Counted from the stretch's first letter, positions 40,489-50,384 are shown. The stretch is 64,000 nucleotides of DNA from Jingyaoa shaoxingensis (GCF_014385005.1 NZ_JACRSZ010000004.1:108004-172003); one strand, 5' to 3'. Translations and numbers: made by a program. The notes: generated from the letters alone by a model not told the origin.

Positions 40489-42249
40489 TCATCCTGCGAA
40501 CTGGCTCTCATACAGGTCCTTATAGAATCCACCCTGATTCAGAAGTTCCTGATGAGTTCCCTGTTCAATGATATTGCCATCTTTCATAACCAGAATCACA
40601 TCTGCCTCGCGGATGGTGGAAAGTCTGTGTGCTACAATGAAACTGGTTCTTCCTTCCATCAGGGAAGCAAATGCTTTCTGAATTTTAATCTCGGTTCTCG
40701 TATCAATGGATGAGGTTGCTTCATCCAGAATCAACATTGGCGGACGACACAGCATGACTCTGGTAATACACAGCAGCTGCTTCTGTCCCTGGGATAAGTT
40801 GCCGCCATCCTCTGTAATCCAGGTATCATAGCCTTTCGGCAGACGACGGATAAAACTGTGTGCATGAGAAGCCTTTGCCGCCGCAATGATCTCTTCCTCT
40901 GTTGCATCCGGTTTCCCCATAATGATATTGTCACGGATCGTGCCGGTTCTCAGCCAGGTCTCCTGAAGTACCATGCCAAATCCTGCACGCAGACTGCTTC
41001 TGGTCAGATCACGGACATCCGTTCCCTCTACTGCTATAGATCCTCCGGTCACATCATAAAAACGCATGAGCAGGTTGATCAGCGTGGTCTTTCCACATCC
41101 GGTCGGACCTACAATTGCCACTCTCTGTCCCGGTTTTACTTTCAGGTTCAGATCCCGGATCAGTTTCTGTTCCGGTACATAGGAGAACTTCACGTCTTTT
41201 AATTCGATATTTCCTTTTACATCTGTCAACGTTACTGCATGTTCCGCTTCCGGAATCTGCGGTTCCTCTTCAATCAAATCAAAAATTCTTCCCGCACAGG
41301 CAATGGCATTCTGCAGTTCTGTTACCACGCCGGAGATCTCGTTAAATGGCTTGGTATACTGGTTCGCATAACTCAGGAAACAGGTAAGCTGTCCAACTGA
41401 CAGTCTGCCCTGGATAGCGGAAAATGCGCCGGTAATTCCCACACCTGCATATACCAGACTGTTGACAAAACGAGTAGATGGATTCGTAATAGACGAGAAG
41501 AAAATGGCTCTTAAGGAACATTTCTGCAATCGGTCATTGATTTCATCAAAACGTTCCAGAACGTGTCTGCCCTGCCCGAACGCCTGTACCACTTTCTGAT
41601 TACCGATCATTTCATCAATCAGTCCTGTCTGTTCTGCTCTTGTCTCGGACTGAAGCTTAAACATGGTATAGGTTCTCTTTGCGATAAATCCAGCCACAAA
41701 GAAGGATACCGGAGTGATGATTACTACTACCAGTGTAATTTTTACGTTTACAGAAAGCATGAATCCCAGTGTTCCAATGATGGTTGCCACACCGGTAAAT
41801 AACTGGGTAAATCCCATGAGAAGTCCGTCGGCGAACTGGTCTACATCTGCGATGACACGGCTGACGATCTCCCCGTAAGGATGTCCGTCAATGTATTTCA
41901 ACGGCAGAATCTCGATCTTTTTGAACGCTTCATTTCGCACATCCTGCACGATCTGGTAAGTCATCTTATTATTGCAGATATTCATCAGCCACTGGGCAAA
42001 TGCAGTGATTGCAATACTGACACCGATTTTCACAAGGATCTGTATCACACCACTAAAATTCACCTGTCCCGGTCCTACAATATCATCCACTGCTGCTCCT
42101 GTCAGCTTCGGTACATATAAAGTCAAAGCCACGGTCAGAGCTGCCAGTAAAATTGTGAATACCAGATAAATCCGGTACTTTCCAAGGTAACGGAGCACTT
42201 TTTTTAATGTCTCACTCTGTTTCTCATTTTTCTTATTTGTCTGTGCCAT
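40489..42249 (-). CDS. ABC exporter half-transporter with canonical ATPase site
   Basis: This 586-residue protein has six predicted membrane helices (about 30-325) and a C-terminal ATPase with GPTGCGKTT, the signature LSQGQKQ and Walker B ILDEATSSID carrying the catalytic glutamate. It overlaps the second exporter gene by 17 bp, so the two form a heterodimer. The substrate could be drugs, lipids or peptides; family context (LmrCD, BmrCD, YfiB/C-type) favours lipophilic compounds. Confidence 0.94.
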   Translation of the reverse strand: MAQTNKKNEKQSETLKKVLRYLGKYRIYLVFTILLAALTVALTLYVPKLTGAAVDDIVGPGQVNFSGVIQILVKIGVSIAITAFAQWLMNICNNKMTYQIVQDVRNEAFKKIEILPLKYIDGHPYGEIVSRVIADVDQFADGLLMGFTQLFTGVATIIGTLGFMLSVNVKITLVVVIITPVSFFVAGFIAKRTYTMFKLQSETRAEQTGLIDEMIGNQKVVQAFGQGRHVLERFDEINDRLQKCSLRAIFFSSITNPSTRFVNSLVYAGVGITGAFSAIQGRLSVGQLTCFLSYANQYTKPFNEISGVVTELQNAIACAGRIFDLIEEEPQIPEAEHAVTLTDVKGNIELKDVKFSYVPEQKLIRDLNLKVKPGQRVAIVGPTGCGKTTLINLLMRFYDVTGGSIAVEGTDVRDLTRSSLRAGFGMVLQETWLRTGTIRDNIIMGKPDATEEEIIAAAKASHAHSFIRRLPKGYDTWITEDGGNLSQGQKQLLCITRVMLCRPPMLILDEATSSIDTRTEIKIQKAFASLMEGRTSFIVAHRLSTIREADVILVMKDGNIIEQGTHQELLNQGGFYKDLYESQFAG

Positions 42250-44026
42250 GATCCATCACCCCTTTCTCAGTCTCTGCACCAGCTACATTCTGATTCTTTT
42301 TTGTCTCGAACTGTGATTCATAGATCTCACGATAGATCTCACAGCTTTCCATCAATTCGGCATGAGTTCCGAGACCTGCCATTTCACCGTCTTCCAGTAC
42401 CAGAATCTGGTCTGCATACTGAATGGAAGAGGCACGCTGTGACACGATAAATACTACCGGGTGGCTGTCCATCTGACGGATTGCCTTACGAAGCTTCGCA
42501 TCTGTGGCAAAATCCAGTGCAGATGCACTGTCATCCAGGATCAGAATCTCAGGATTTCTCACCAGTGCTCTGGCGATGGTCAGACGCTGACGCTGACCGC
42601 CGGACAAGTTCTTTCCGTTCTGCTCAATCTGGTAATTCAGACGATCCTCTTTTCCATCCACGAATTCCTTCGCCTGAGAGATCTCAATGGCTTTTTCCAG
42701 TTCTGCATCTGTGGCCGTTTCTTTTCCCCAGCGCAGGTTCTGCGCAATGGTTCCCTTAAACAGCACGGCCTTCTGCGGTACTACACCGATATGGGTACGC
42801 AGTTCTTCTACTTTATAGTCCTTTACATCCTTTCCATTGATACGTACCGCACCTGCTGCCGCATCGTAGAATCTCGGGATCAGGTTCACCAAAGAAGATT
42901 TTCCGGATCCGGTACCGCCGATGATACCAATGGTCTGTCCCGGCATGGCCCGGAAACTGATGTCAGTCAGAGAATCCTCTCCGGCGCCTTCATAACGTAA
43001 ATTCACATGGTCGAATTCTACCACCGGAGTCTCTGATTTTTCTATGTCTGTCCACAGCAGATCTCCTTCCGGCATACCGCTTTCTTCTTCAAATACACTT
43101 TGAATACGGTTACCACAGGCAAATGCCTTGGTTACAGTAATGATCAGGTTTGCCAGCTTCACCAGTTCTACCAGAATCTGTGACATATAGTTTACCAGTG
43201 CCACAACCTGTCCCTGGGTAATAATGCCCGCATCCACACGAAGTGCTCCGGTATAGATCAGCACTATTAATGCTCCATTTACAATGATGTAGGTAACTGG
43301 ATTCATCAGCCCGGAGATCTTTCCTACGAACTTCTGTGCATCTGTCAGCATCTGGTTCTGCTGTTCAAAACGTTCTTTTTCATCTGCCTCTTTATTAAAT
43401 GCACGGATGACACGCACACCGGTCAGATTCTCTCTGGTCACACCAAGTACTGCATCCAGATTGGTCTGTACTTTACGGTATAATGGCATAGTAATCAGCA
43501 TAATACCAAATACCACCAGCGATAACAGTGGAATAGCTACTACAAAAACCAGTGCTGCCTTCACATCTACGGTAAATGCCATAATCATAGCACCGAATAC
43601 GATAAACGGGGAACGAAGGAATAATCTCAGCACCAGATTGACCCCCGATTGTACCTGATTGATATCACTGGTCATACGGGTGATCAGTGTGGAAGTTCCT
43701 ATCTTGTCCATCCTGGTATAAGACAGATTCTGAATATGTTCAAATAATTCATGCCGCAGTTCTGTGGAAAATCCCGTTGCTGCCTTTGCTGCAAAATACT
43801 GGGCAGTAATAGAACATACCAGACCGATAATGCCCAGGGCAATCAGGACTCCGCCCATCTTCAGGACATATGCCCCGTCTGATTTGCCGATACCATGGTC
43901 AATGATTGCCGCCATGACAAGCGGTACAAACAGTTCAAAAGACGCTTCCAGCAGTTTGAACAGCGGTGCCAGAACCGTCTCTTTTTTGTAATTCTTTAAG
44001 TATTTCAAAAGTGATCTCAAACTCAT
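42233..44026 (-). CDS. ABC exporter half-transporter with degenerate ATPase site
   Basis: This 597-residue partner has six membrane helices and an ATPase with GGTGSGKSS, LSGGQRQR and a Walker B reading ILDDSASALD, in which the usual catalytic Glu is Asp. Heterodimeric exporters typically pair one such weak site with one canonical site, as here. It is the first gene of the two. The C-terminus is extended by a short charged tail. Confidence 0.94.
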   Translation of the reverse strand: MSLRSLLKYLKNYKKETVLAPLFKLLEASFELFVPLVMAAIIDHGIGKSDGAYVLKMGGVLIALGIIGLVCSITAQYFAAKAATGFSTELRHELFEHIQNLSYTRMDKIGTSTLITRMTSDINQVQSGVNLVLRLFLRSPFIVFGAMIMAFTVDVKAALVFVVAIPLLSLVVFGIMLITMPLYRKVQTNLDAVLGVTRENLTGVRVIRAFNKEADEKERFEQQNQMLTDAQKFVGKISGLMNPVTYIIVNGALIVLIYTGALRVDAGIITQGQVVALVNYMSQILVELVKLANLIITVTKAFACGNRIQSVFEEESGMPEGDLLWTDIEKSETPVVEFDHVNLRYEGAGEDSLTDISFRAMPGQTIGIIGGTGSGKSSLVNLIPRFYDAAAGAVRINGKDVKDYKVEELRTHIGVVPQKAVLFKGTIAQNLRWGKETATDAELEKAIEISQAKEFVDGKEDRLNYQIEQNGKNLSGGQRQRLTIARALVRNPEILILDDSASALDFATDAKLRKAIRQMDSHPVVFIVSQRASSIQYADQILVLEDGEMAGLGTHAELMESCEIYREIYESQFETKKNQNVAGAETEKGVMDHGTDK

Positions 44027-44131
44027 TTCCCCTTTAAGTTTTCTTTTTATTATACTCGGTCATGAGGGGTTTTTCAAACGGTTCAGGAAATATAAATTGC
44101 TTTTTATCTGAAACTTTTTTATACTGGTTGT

Positions 44132-45361
44132 ATGAAAATGACGAGATTATTTTATACAAAGAAATTATTTTTTATATTAAGCATTGTTCTGTCTGTATTC
44201 TGGTTTTTTTCCGGCTTAGCAGTGCATGCAGAGGAAGAAGCAGCTGTGTCTTTTGATCCGCAGCTTTACATTTATTTTGCCCAGTTATCTGAAGACGAAC
44301 AGGCTGTCTATGCTCAGGCTGTGGAGGAATTTTCTGCAGGGAATGCTTCTTTTTCGCCGAATCGTGCAATTTCTCTTGACTCTGCCAATCGCATTATGCG
44401 GGCAGTATGTAAGGATCAGCCTCAGTTGTTCTGGCTGAATGAGAGTTTTCAATATGAGTACCGACAACATCTGACCGGCACGGAAGAAGTAACCCGCATT
44501 ACCGCCGGTTTCTATGATCTTGCTGACAATCTGGACGAGAACCGTATTGCCCTGGAAATACAACGTGATACCATGATTGGTGATCTCTATGATCTTCCAA
44601 CATGGCAACAGGAAAAATATGTTCACGACCGTCTGGCTTCCATGATTACCTACTCCGGTGAGAGCAGTTATAATCAGACACTATACAGTGCGCTCTGTCA
44701 ACAGAACACGGTCTGTGCAGGATATGCCAAAGCATTTCAGTATCTGATGACTTGTCTCGGCATTCCCTGCTACTACTGTGAAGGTTCTGCCCTTGGCAGT
44801 TCTTCTGATGATACCGACTGGTCAGCACATGCATGGAATATCATCTGTCTGGACGGAAGGTATTATAATGTAGATCTTACCTGGGACGATACCAGTCTGG
44901 CAAGTGCCGGACTGATCAGTTATGCACAGTACAACCGTTCCGATTCCACTCCTGCTTTTGCAGATACGCATATAAGAGATGATAATTGCCTGTTTCTCCC
45001 TGTATGTGACGGTGATGCATATACTTATGAGGCATTATACGGAATGCCTGCAGAACTGGGCGCCCTCACCTGGCTGGATGATTATGACTCTGTCTGGCAT
45101 GTTTCAGACATCTACGAGTATGATTACGCTATGCAGGATCTGATGATACAATACGGCACCGGAGAGCACACCTTCCGTTTTGCAGTCTACAATCAAGAAT
45201 GCAACGATGCCATCCTTCATGATGAAAATTACCGTGACGGCTACCTGTCTACGGTAGCGGATGCCCTGTATCTGGGAAGTTATAATTTTTCCATCCAGAC
45301 CAGTTCCCTCAGTCTGACCGGTGGGTACTATCTGGTTACTGTAACTGTTGATCTGTCATAA
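44132..45361 (+). CDS. Secreted transglutaminase-like protein
   Basis: This 409-residue exported protein has a signal peptide (helix at about 11-30, cleavage near VHA-EEE) and a transglutaminase-like cysteine protease core. The catalytic Cys lies in QNTVCAGYAKAFQYL (near 194), with His in DWSAHAWNII and Asp in YNVDLTWDD. The C-terminal ~150 residues form a beta-rich region with no family recognised. Such proteins in gut Firmicutes are thought to act on cell-wall or surface proteins. No strong RBS precedes the start, and a second ATG two codons later is possible. Confidence 0.85.
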   Translation: MKMTRLFYTKKLFFILSIVLSVFWFFSGLAVHAEEEAAVSFDPQLYIYFAQLSEDEQAVYAQAVEEFSAGNASFSPNRAISLDSANRIMRAVCKDQPQLFWLNESFQYEYRQHLTGTEEVTRITAGFYDLADNLDENRIALEIQRDTMIGDLYDLPTWQQEKYVHDRLASMITYSGESSYNQTLYSALCQQNTVCAGYAKAFQYLMTCLGIPCYYCEGSALGSSSDDTDWSAHAWNIICLDGRYYNVDLTWDDTSLASAGLISYAQYNRSDSTPAFADTHIRDDNCLFLPVCDGDAYTYEALYGMPAELGALTWLDDYDSVWHVSDIYEYDYAMQDLMIQYGTGEHTFRFAVYNQECNDAILHDENYRDGYLSTVADALYLGSYNFSIQTSSLSLTGGYYLVTVTVDLS

Positions 45362-45385
45362 ATCCAGCAAAATTTTTCCTACTCA

Positions 45386-45428
45386 AAAAGCCATAGATCA
45401 CTCGATATTTTACTGATCTATGGCTTTT
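45386..45428. terminator. Bidirectional terminator
   Basis: A perfect 15-bp stem (AAAAGCCATAGATCA with its complement) sits between two converging genes, with A/T runs on both sides. Confidence 0.9.
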
Positions 45429-45463
45429 CATTTTATCATTCAGAAAGAACTTCTGTTTATTTG

Positions 45464-46663
45464 TTAATCGACAAATACCCATTTTGTCAGACGTTCAAAT
45501 GCCTCTTCTACCAGCTGTTTTGGCAATGCCAGATTCATGCGGATACCGTATTCCCCGTGAAATGGTCTGCCATCCTGCCAGATGACACCGACTTTCACAC
45601 CTTTTTTCTGCAGCTCGTCAATGGTAACATTGTGTGTCTCGCACCATTTCTGACAGTCTAAAAACAACATATACGTTCCCTGCGGTCTGGATACTTCCAC
45701 TCCTTCAAAGTGTTCTCTGATGTATTTGTACGCAAAATCCACATTTTCTGTCAGTACCTGACACAGTTCATCTACCCACTGCATTCCGGCTTCACTGTAC
45801 CCGCCAGTCAGTGCATACATGGACAGTACATTCATGGTGTTATAATGGGACAGTGAGGATTCCTTACGAATTCTTTCTCTCAGATACGGATTGTAGATAA
45901 TATGATAGCTTCCCACCAGACCTGCCAGATTGAAGGTCTTGGACGGTGCATACATGGCAATGGTACGCATCTTCGCATCCTCAGAAATCATCTGCGTCGG
46001 AATATGCCGGTAACCGGTCAGGGTCAGATCGGACCAGATCTCATCTGATACCACATACACATCGTATTTGCGATACAGCTCCATGGCTTTTTCCAGCTCC
46101 CATCTCTCCCAGACTCTTCCGCATGGATTGTGCGGTGAGCAGAGTACCGCTGCATGAATATGCTCTTCCTTTATTTTCTTTTCCATATCTTCATAATCCA
46201 TGCGCCAGATGCCATCCGCATCCTGCTTCAGACTGCTCAGCACCAGATGATAGCCGTTATTTTCCAGAGAATGGGTAAATCCGATATAGGTCGGTGCATG
46301 TACAAGGATCTTGTCGCCCTTAGAGCAAAGCACATTCATAGCACTGACTACACCGCCCAGCACACCATTCTCATAACCGATGGCTTCCTTTGTCAGACCT
46401 TCCACACCGTTTCTGACATGCTGCCAGTTGACAATAGAATCATAATATTCTGCCCTTGGCTCAAAATATCCATACGCTGCATGTTCTGTCCTCTTAATGA
46501 TTGCTTCCGGAATCGTCGGTACCGTCTGGAAGTTCATATCCGCAACCCACATGGGAATCACAGAAAATCCTTCCTTCACCTGTACATCGCTGTATGGAAT
46601 ATTATCCACCGCAATAGCATCCATGCCTCTGCGGTCCATAATGGTTGTAAAATCGTATTTCAT
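45464..46663 (-). CDS. MalY/PatB-family PLP-dependent aminotransferase or C-S lyase
   Basis: This 399-residue fold-type I PLP enzyme has the internal aldimine lysine Lys242 in MYAPSKTFNLAGLVG, the Asp that contacts the PLP ring in VVSDEIWSDL, and CSPHNPCGRVW. The MalY/PatB subfamily contains cystathionine beta-lyases that release homocysteine or thiols from cysteine conjugates. It lies 20 bp after the YhcH gene. The in vivo substrate is not evident. Confidence 0.9.
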   Translation of the reverse strand: MKYDFTTIMDRRGMDAIAVDNIPYSDVQVKEGFSVIPMWVADMNFQTVPTIPEAIIKRTEHAAYGYFEPRAEYYDSIVNWQHVRNGVEGLTKEAIGYENGVLGGVVSAMNVLCSKGDKILVHAPTYIGFTHSLENNGYHLVLSSLKQDADGIWRMDYEDMEKKIKEEHIHAAVLCSPHNPCGRVWERWELEKAMELYRKYDVYVVSDEIWSDLTLTGYRHIPTQMISEDAKMRTIAMYAPSKTFNLAGLVGSYHIIYNPYLRERIRKESSLSHYNTMNVLSMYALTGGYSEAGMQWVDELCQVLTENVDFAYKYIREHFEGVEVSRPQGTYMLFLDCQKWCETHNVTIDELQKKGVKVGVIWQDGRPFHGEYGIRMNLALPKQLVEEAFERLTKWVFVD

Positions 46664-46683
46664 TGAGTCTCTCCTGCTGTTTT

Positions 46684-47139
46684 TTATGCTACTTTAATCT
46701 TTAATACAATCTTGCGAAATGTTCCGGTTCCTTCAATATCAATGCTTGGCATATGTGCATCATGAGGCATTACAGCATAAAACATACCTTCTGTCACTTT
46801 CGCCGGCTGACCGCCCTGTCCGTAAAATACAATATCTGCGTCTTCTTTGTATGGAACAGTTACTTCCAGTCCGTCAATATCTGCATAGTAAACTACTTCT
46901 CCGCCTTTTAGAAAAATCTGTACATCCATATATCTGCGGTGTGCTTCCAGCTTGCCCTCTTTATATGGTCTGGTATGACCTTCCTGTACCAGTGCAAATG
47001 CAGTTCCTGCCGGAAGGGATTCACACTCATATCTTCCCGGATCGGCATCCTTCAGACTCAGTGCAAAATCAAATGCTTCTTTCCAGTTTGGTACAAAATT
47101 ATTATATACATCTCTTCTGTCAATACGGTCTACAATCAT
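46684..47139 (-). CDS. YhcH/YjgK/YiaL-family protein
   Basis: This 151-residue protein is a cupin-like YhcH family member. Blocks seen are RYMDVQIFLKGGEVVYYADID, EGMFYAVMPHDAHMPSI and a terminal KIVLKIKVA. Relatives are associated with sialic acid or N-glycolylneuraminate handling (NanQ) and with beta-galactosidase operons, acting as sugar anomerases or lyases. It may be cotranscribed with the PLP enzyme downstream and diverges from nagB, whose product also belongs to amino-sugar metabolism. The exact substrate is unknown. Confidence 0.9.
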   Translation of the reverse strand: MIVDRIDRRDVYNNFVPNWKEAFDFALSLKDADPGRYECESLPAGTAFALVQEGHTRPYKEGKLEAHRRYMDVQIFLKGGEVVYYADIDGLEVTVPYKEDADIVFYGQGGQPAKVTEGMFYAVMPHDAHMPSIDIEGTGTFRKIVLKIKVA

Positions 47140-47299
47140 CTCCGTGCCCTCTCTTTTTCTTATTTTCAGGTAATTCTCTGTATACCTGCTATATTAACTA
47201 TATGCTTTTTCCAAATATGATGCAAGTCAGGATTTCTGCATCAAAAAGCATTTTCCGGTTGTTTTTTCCTGTCATAACAGGTAAGATAAATGTAAACAT

Positions 47300-47332
47300 A
47301 CTGTATCTGTAATTCCATAGAACAGATACAGT
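47300..47332. promoter_or_regulatory. Inverted repeat upstream of nagB
   Basis: ACTGTATCTG (47300-47309) and CAGATACAGT (47323-47332) form a perfect 10-bp dyad with a 13-base spacer, 28 bp before the nagB start. It may be an operator for an amino-sugar regulator. Confidence 0.5.
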
Positions 47333-47359
47333 AAATTCATCTTTAGGGGGATTTTTATT

Positions 47360-48088
47360 ATGGTTATTTATCGTGCTGCAGATTACGCTTCCATGAGCCG
47401 TAAAGCTGCTAACATTATCTCTGCTCAGGTTATTATGAAGCCTGACTGTGTACTTGGGCTTGCAACCGGTTCTACACCGATCGGTACTTATAAGCAGCTC
47501 ATCGAATGGTACAACAAAGGGGATCTGGATTTTTCCAGAGTAACCTCTGTGAATCTGGACGAATACAAGGGACTGTCCGGTGACAATGACCAGAGCTATC
47601 GTTACTTTATGAACCACAATTTCTTTGATCATATCAATATCGACAAGGCAAGAACTTTTGTTCCTGACGGTACCGATCCTGACAGTGAACATGCCTGCGC
47701 AAGATACAATGAGATTATCCGCGAGGCAGGCGGCATTGATCTTCAGCTTCTTGGACTGGGCCATAACGGACATATCGGATTCAACGAACCGGGTTCTGCA
47801 TTTGAAAAAGAGACACACTGTGTAGACCTGACAGAACGCACGATCGAAGCCAACAAGCGTTTCTTCGAAAAAGAAGAAGATGTACCACGCCAGGCTTACA
47901 CTATGGGTATCAAGACTATCATGCAGGCAAAGAAGATTCTTCTGGTTGTTTCCGGAGAAGACAAAGCAGAGATCGTAAAGACTGCTTTCCAGGGTCCTGT
48001 CACACCTGCTGTTCCGGCTTCTATTCTTCAGCTTCACAATGATGTAACCATCGTAGCAGATGAAGCCGCTTTGAGTAAGATGGAATAG
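47360..48088 (+). CDS. nagB: Glucosamine-6-phosphate deaminase
   Basis: This 242-residue enzyme converts glucosamine 6-phosphate to fructose 6-phosphate and ammonia. It shows LGLATGSTPIGTYKQL at residues 34-49, NLDEYKGL with the catalytic Asp, and LGLGHNGHIGFNEPG. The size is that of short Firmicute NagB. It is followed by nagA after a long perfect hairpin, so the two encode consecutive steps of N-acetylglucosamine catabolism. Confidence 0.97.
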   Translation: MVIYRAADYASMSRKAANIISAQVIMKPDCVLGLATGSTPIGTYKQLIEWYNKGDLDFSRVTSVNLDEYKGLSGDNDQSYRYFMNHNFFDHINIDKARTFVPDGTDPDSEHACARYNEIIREAGGIDLQLLGLGHNGHIGFNEPGSAFEKETHCVDLTERTIEANKRFFEKEEDVPRQAYTMGIKTIMQAKKILLVVSGEDKAEIVKTAFQGPVTPAVPASILQLHNDVTIVADEAALSKME

Positions 48089-48093
48089 CCAGT

Positions 48094-48141
48094 TGGGGAC
48101 GGAGTTTCCTGGCTCTAACGAGCCAGGAAACTCCGTCCCCA
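48094..48141. repeat. Perfect 21-bp stem hairpin between nagB and nagA
   Basis: Arms 48094-48114 and 48121-48141 are exact complements (starting TGGGGACGGAGTTTCCTGG) around the loop CTAACG. GGGGACGGAG-type palindromes are common as REP-like elements in bacterial genomes. There is no T run, so this is more likely a repeat or mRNA-stabilising structure than a terminator. Confidence 0.8.
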
Positions 48142-48185
48142 TTGGTCATGCCCATTAGTCTGTTCATGACGAAAGGAGTTATCGC

Positions 48186-49331
48186 ATGATTTTACAGAGT
48201 AAACGTGTCTGGATTGCCGGTCAGTTTGTTCCGGCACAGATTGAGATGAAAGATCAGAAAATTGTGAATATTCTGCCATGGAGCACCGTCAAATGTGACG
48301 AAGACTGGGGAAACAACCGCATTCTTCCTGGTTTTATTGATATTCACACCCATGGTGCCTATGGATTTGACACCAATGATGCTGATCCGGAAGGACTGGC
48401 TTACTGGACTTCCCACATCCCGGAGGAAGGAGTTACTTCTTTCCTTCCGACTACCGTTACACAGATGCCGGATGTCCTGACCAAAGCTGCTGCCAATGTG
48501 GCCTCTGTCATTGAGAATGGATATGAGGGTGCTGAGATCCTCGGCATCCATTTTGAAGGCCCGTTTCTGGATATGAATTATAAAGGGGCGCAGCCGCCGG
48601 AAGCTATTGCCATTCCGACCGTAGAACAATTTTGCATCTATCAGGAAGCTGCAAAAGGATGGATCCGGTACATTACCTTAAGTCCTGAGCATGATGAAAA
48701 TTTTACACTGACAAAGTACTGTGCAAGTCACGGTGTGGTCGTCAGCATGGGGCATTCTTCTTCTGATTACGAAACTGCTCTGATGGCTGTGGCCAATGGT
48801 GCCTCTTCCATGACACATGTATACAATGGTATGACCTCCCTTCATCACCGCAAACCGGGACTGGTCGGCGCTGCTCTCCGTATTCATGATCTGTACGGTG
48901 AGATCATCTGTGACGGTCATCATTCTCATCCTGCTGCCCTTGGCATCTTTTTCCAGGCAAAAGGATCAGAGCGCAGCATTATGATCTCTGATTCTCTCCG
49001 GGTAAAACATGCCCCTGCCGGTGGTCATTATCAGTTAGGTGGTCATGATATTGAAGTAGGAGAAGATGGTCTTGCCCGTCTGACCGGTACTGATACCATT
49101 GCCGGAAGCACCATGGCAATGAATCAGGGTCTGCGTGTTCTGATTGAAGAGGCCGGAGTTCCGGTACTTATTGCCATTCATGCCTGCACACTGAATCCTG
49201 CACGCATCCTGAAAGTAGACAACCGCAAGGGACAGATCTGCGCCGGATACGATGCTGACTTGGTTATTCTGAAAGACGATTATTCCGTGGCTGCAACCTA
49301 CTGCTGTGGAATTAAAGCATACAGCAAATAG
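48186..49331 (+). CDS. nagA: N-acetylglucosamine-6-phosphate deacetylase
   Basis: This 381-residue amidohydrolase removes acetate from GlcNAc-6-P. Metal ligands appear in DIHTHGAYGFD (near 52-62), HFEGPFLD (near 124-131), MGHSSSDY and DGHHSHP, and the catalytic aspartate is in MISDSLR. An AAAGGAG lies seven bases before the ATG. Its product, glucosamine 6-phosphate, is the NagB substrate. Confidence 0.96.
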   Translation: MILQSKRVWIAGQFVPAQIEMKDQKIVNILPWSTVKCDEDWGNNRILPGFIDIHTHGAYGFDTNDADPEGLAYWTSHIPEEGVTSFLPTTVTQMPDVLTKAAANVASVIENGYEGAEILGIHFEGPFLDMNYKGAQPPEAIAIPTVEQFCIYQEAAKGWIRYITLSPEHDENFTLTKYCASHGVVVSMGHSSSDYETALMAVANGASSMTHVYNGMTSLHHRKPGLVGAALRIHDLYGEIICDGHHSHPAALGIFFQAKGSERSIMISDSLRVKHAPAGGHYQLGGHDIEVGEDGLARLTGTDTIAGSTMAMNQGLRVLIEEAGVPVLIAIHACTLNPARILKVDNRKGQICAGYDADLVILKDDYSVAATYCCGIKAYSK

Positions 49332-49360
49332 AAAGCAAAATAACCTCCGGCAGAATTGCA

Positions 49361-49420
49361 GAGATACGCGTCATGCAAAGCATGACGCGCATCTCGCAGC
49401 AAGAATGCCGAGGCATTCTT
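49361..49420. repeat. Two strong palindromes after nagA
   Basis: GAGATACGCGTCATG pairs with CATGACGCGCATCTC (49361-49395, one mismatch), and AAGAATGCC-GAG-GCATTCTT follows (49401-49420). The CGGCAGAATTGC flank also pairs partly with GCAAGAATGCCG. It lies between the convergent nagA and LysR genes and may terminate nagA or be a palindromic repeat. Confidence 0.6.
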
Positions 49421-49440
49421 GAATATTTCTGAGAACCAGT

Positions 49441-50373
49441 TCATCCCTGTGGATTCTGAATTCCCAGATACTTCTGAATTTTCTCAATATACAGATTTCC
49501 CATATTGCTTAGTGCCATGTTTTTCCGCACAATATAACCAATCTCCATCGTGGTATTACGGTTGTATTCATCGTCGGAAAATGGTACTGCAATATAATCT
49601 GTACCGTTTAATTCTTCGCAGATGATACCGGAGCAAAGGGTATATCCGTTCAGTCCCACCATCAGATTCAACATGGTGGCACGGTCATTTGCCCTGATGA
49701 TTCTGGAATATTCGTTGGTGGACAGAATCTCTTCTGCGAAATAGAAGGAACCGTTGTCTCCCTGTTCAAAAGACAGACAGGGATACGGATCTAACTGTTC
49801 AAAGCAAATGGATGTTTCCTTTGCCAGCGGATGATTTTTCCAGAGATACACATATGCCTGACAGTCAATCAGATGATGAAACTCCAGCCCTGCCGAACTG
49901 AACAGTTTCTGAATGGCTTTCCGGTTAAAATCACAGAGATACATCACGCCGATCTCACTTCGCATAGTGCTGACATCGTTGATGACATCTCTGGTTTTTG
50001 TTTCACGGATGGCAAATTCGTACTGGGACATATCATAGCTCTTTACCATATCTACAAACGCTTTCACTGCAAAAGAATAATGCTGTGTGGATACTCCGAA
50101 TTTCTTTTTATAAGATCCGCCTTTTCCGTATTTTTCCATGACACTCTGATACTGTCCATAGATTTCCTTGGCGTGTAAAAGGAACTCTGCTCCGTCATTG
50201 GTCAGGGTTACCCCTTTTCCACTGCGGTTAAAAATCGTAATTCCCAGTTCTTTTTCCAGTTCTTTTACTGCACTGGTCAGAGACGGCTGTGACACATACA
50301 GCAGCTCCGATGCTTTATTCAAAGAACCTGTCTCCGAAATGGTAATAATATAATTTAACTGCATTAATGTCAT
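49441..50373 (-). CDS. LysR-family transcriptional regulator
   Basis: This 310-residue regulator has the winged HTH at the N-terminus (QLNYIITISETGSLNKASELLYVSQPSLTSAVKELE, about 4-40) and a LysR substrate-binding domain after about 90. The start at 50373 has GAGGG eight bases upstream and gives the standard family length; longer in-frame starts lie in the preceding gene. It is only 11 bp after the alarmone synthetase, an unusual partner. Its target promoter is not obvious, as the neighbours are convergent. Confidence 0.92.
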   Translation of the reverse strand: MTLMQLNYIITISETGSLNKASELLYVSQPSLTSAVKELEKELGITIFNRSGKGVTLTNDGAEFLLHAKEIYGQYQSVMEKYGKGGSYKKKFGVSTQHYSFAVKAFVDMVKSYDMSQYEFAIRETKTRDVINDVSTMRSEIGVMYLCDFNRKAIQKLFSSAGLEFHHLIDCQAYVYLWKNHPLAKETSICFEQLDPYPCLSFEQGDNGSFYFAEEILSTNEYSRIIRANDRATMLNLMVGLNGYTLCSGIICEELNGTDYIAVPFSDDEYNRNTTMEIGYIVRKNMALSNMGNLYIEKIQKYLGIQNPQG

Positions 50374-50384
50374 GATCGTTTCCC

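Noticed and set aside
47198..48142. 314-codon minus-strand frame over nagB
   Set aside because: It lies wholly opposite nagB, which has clear family motifs and codon use. The minus frame has no recognisable domain or RBS.
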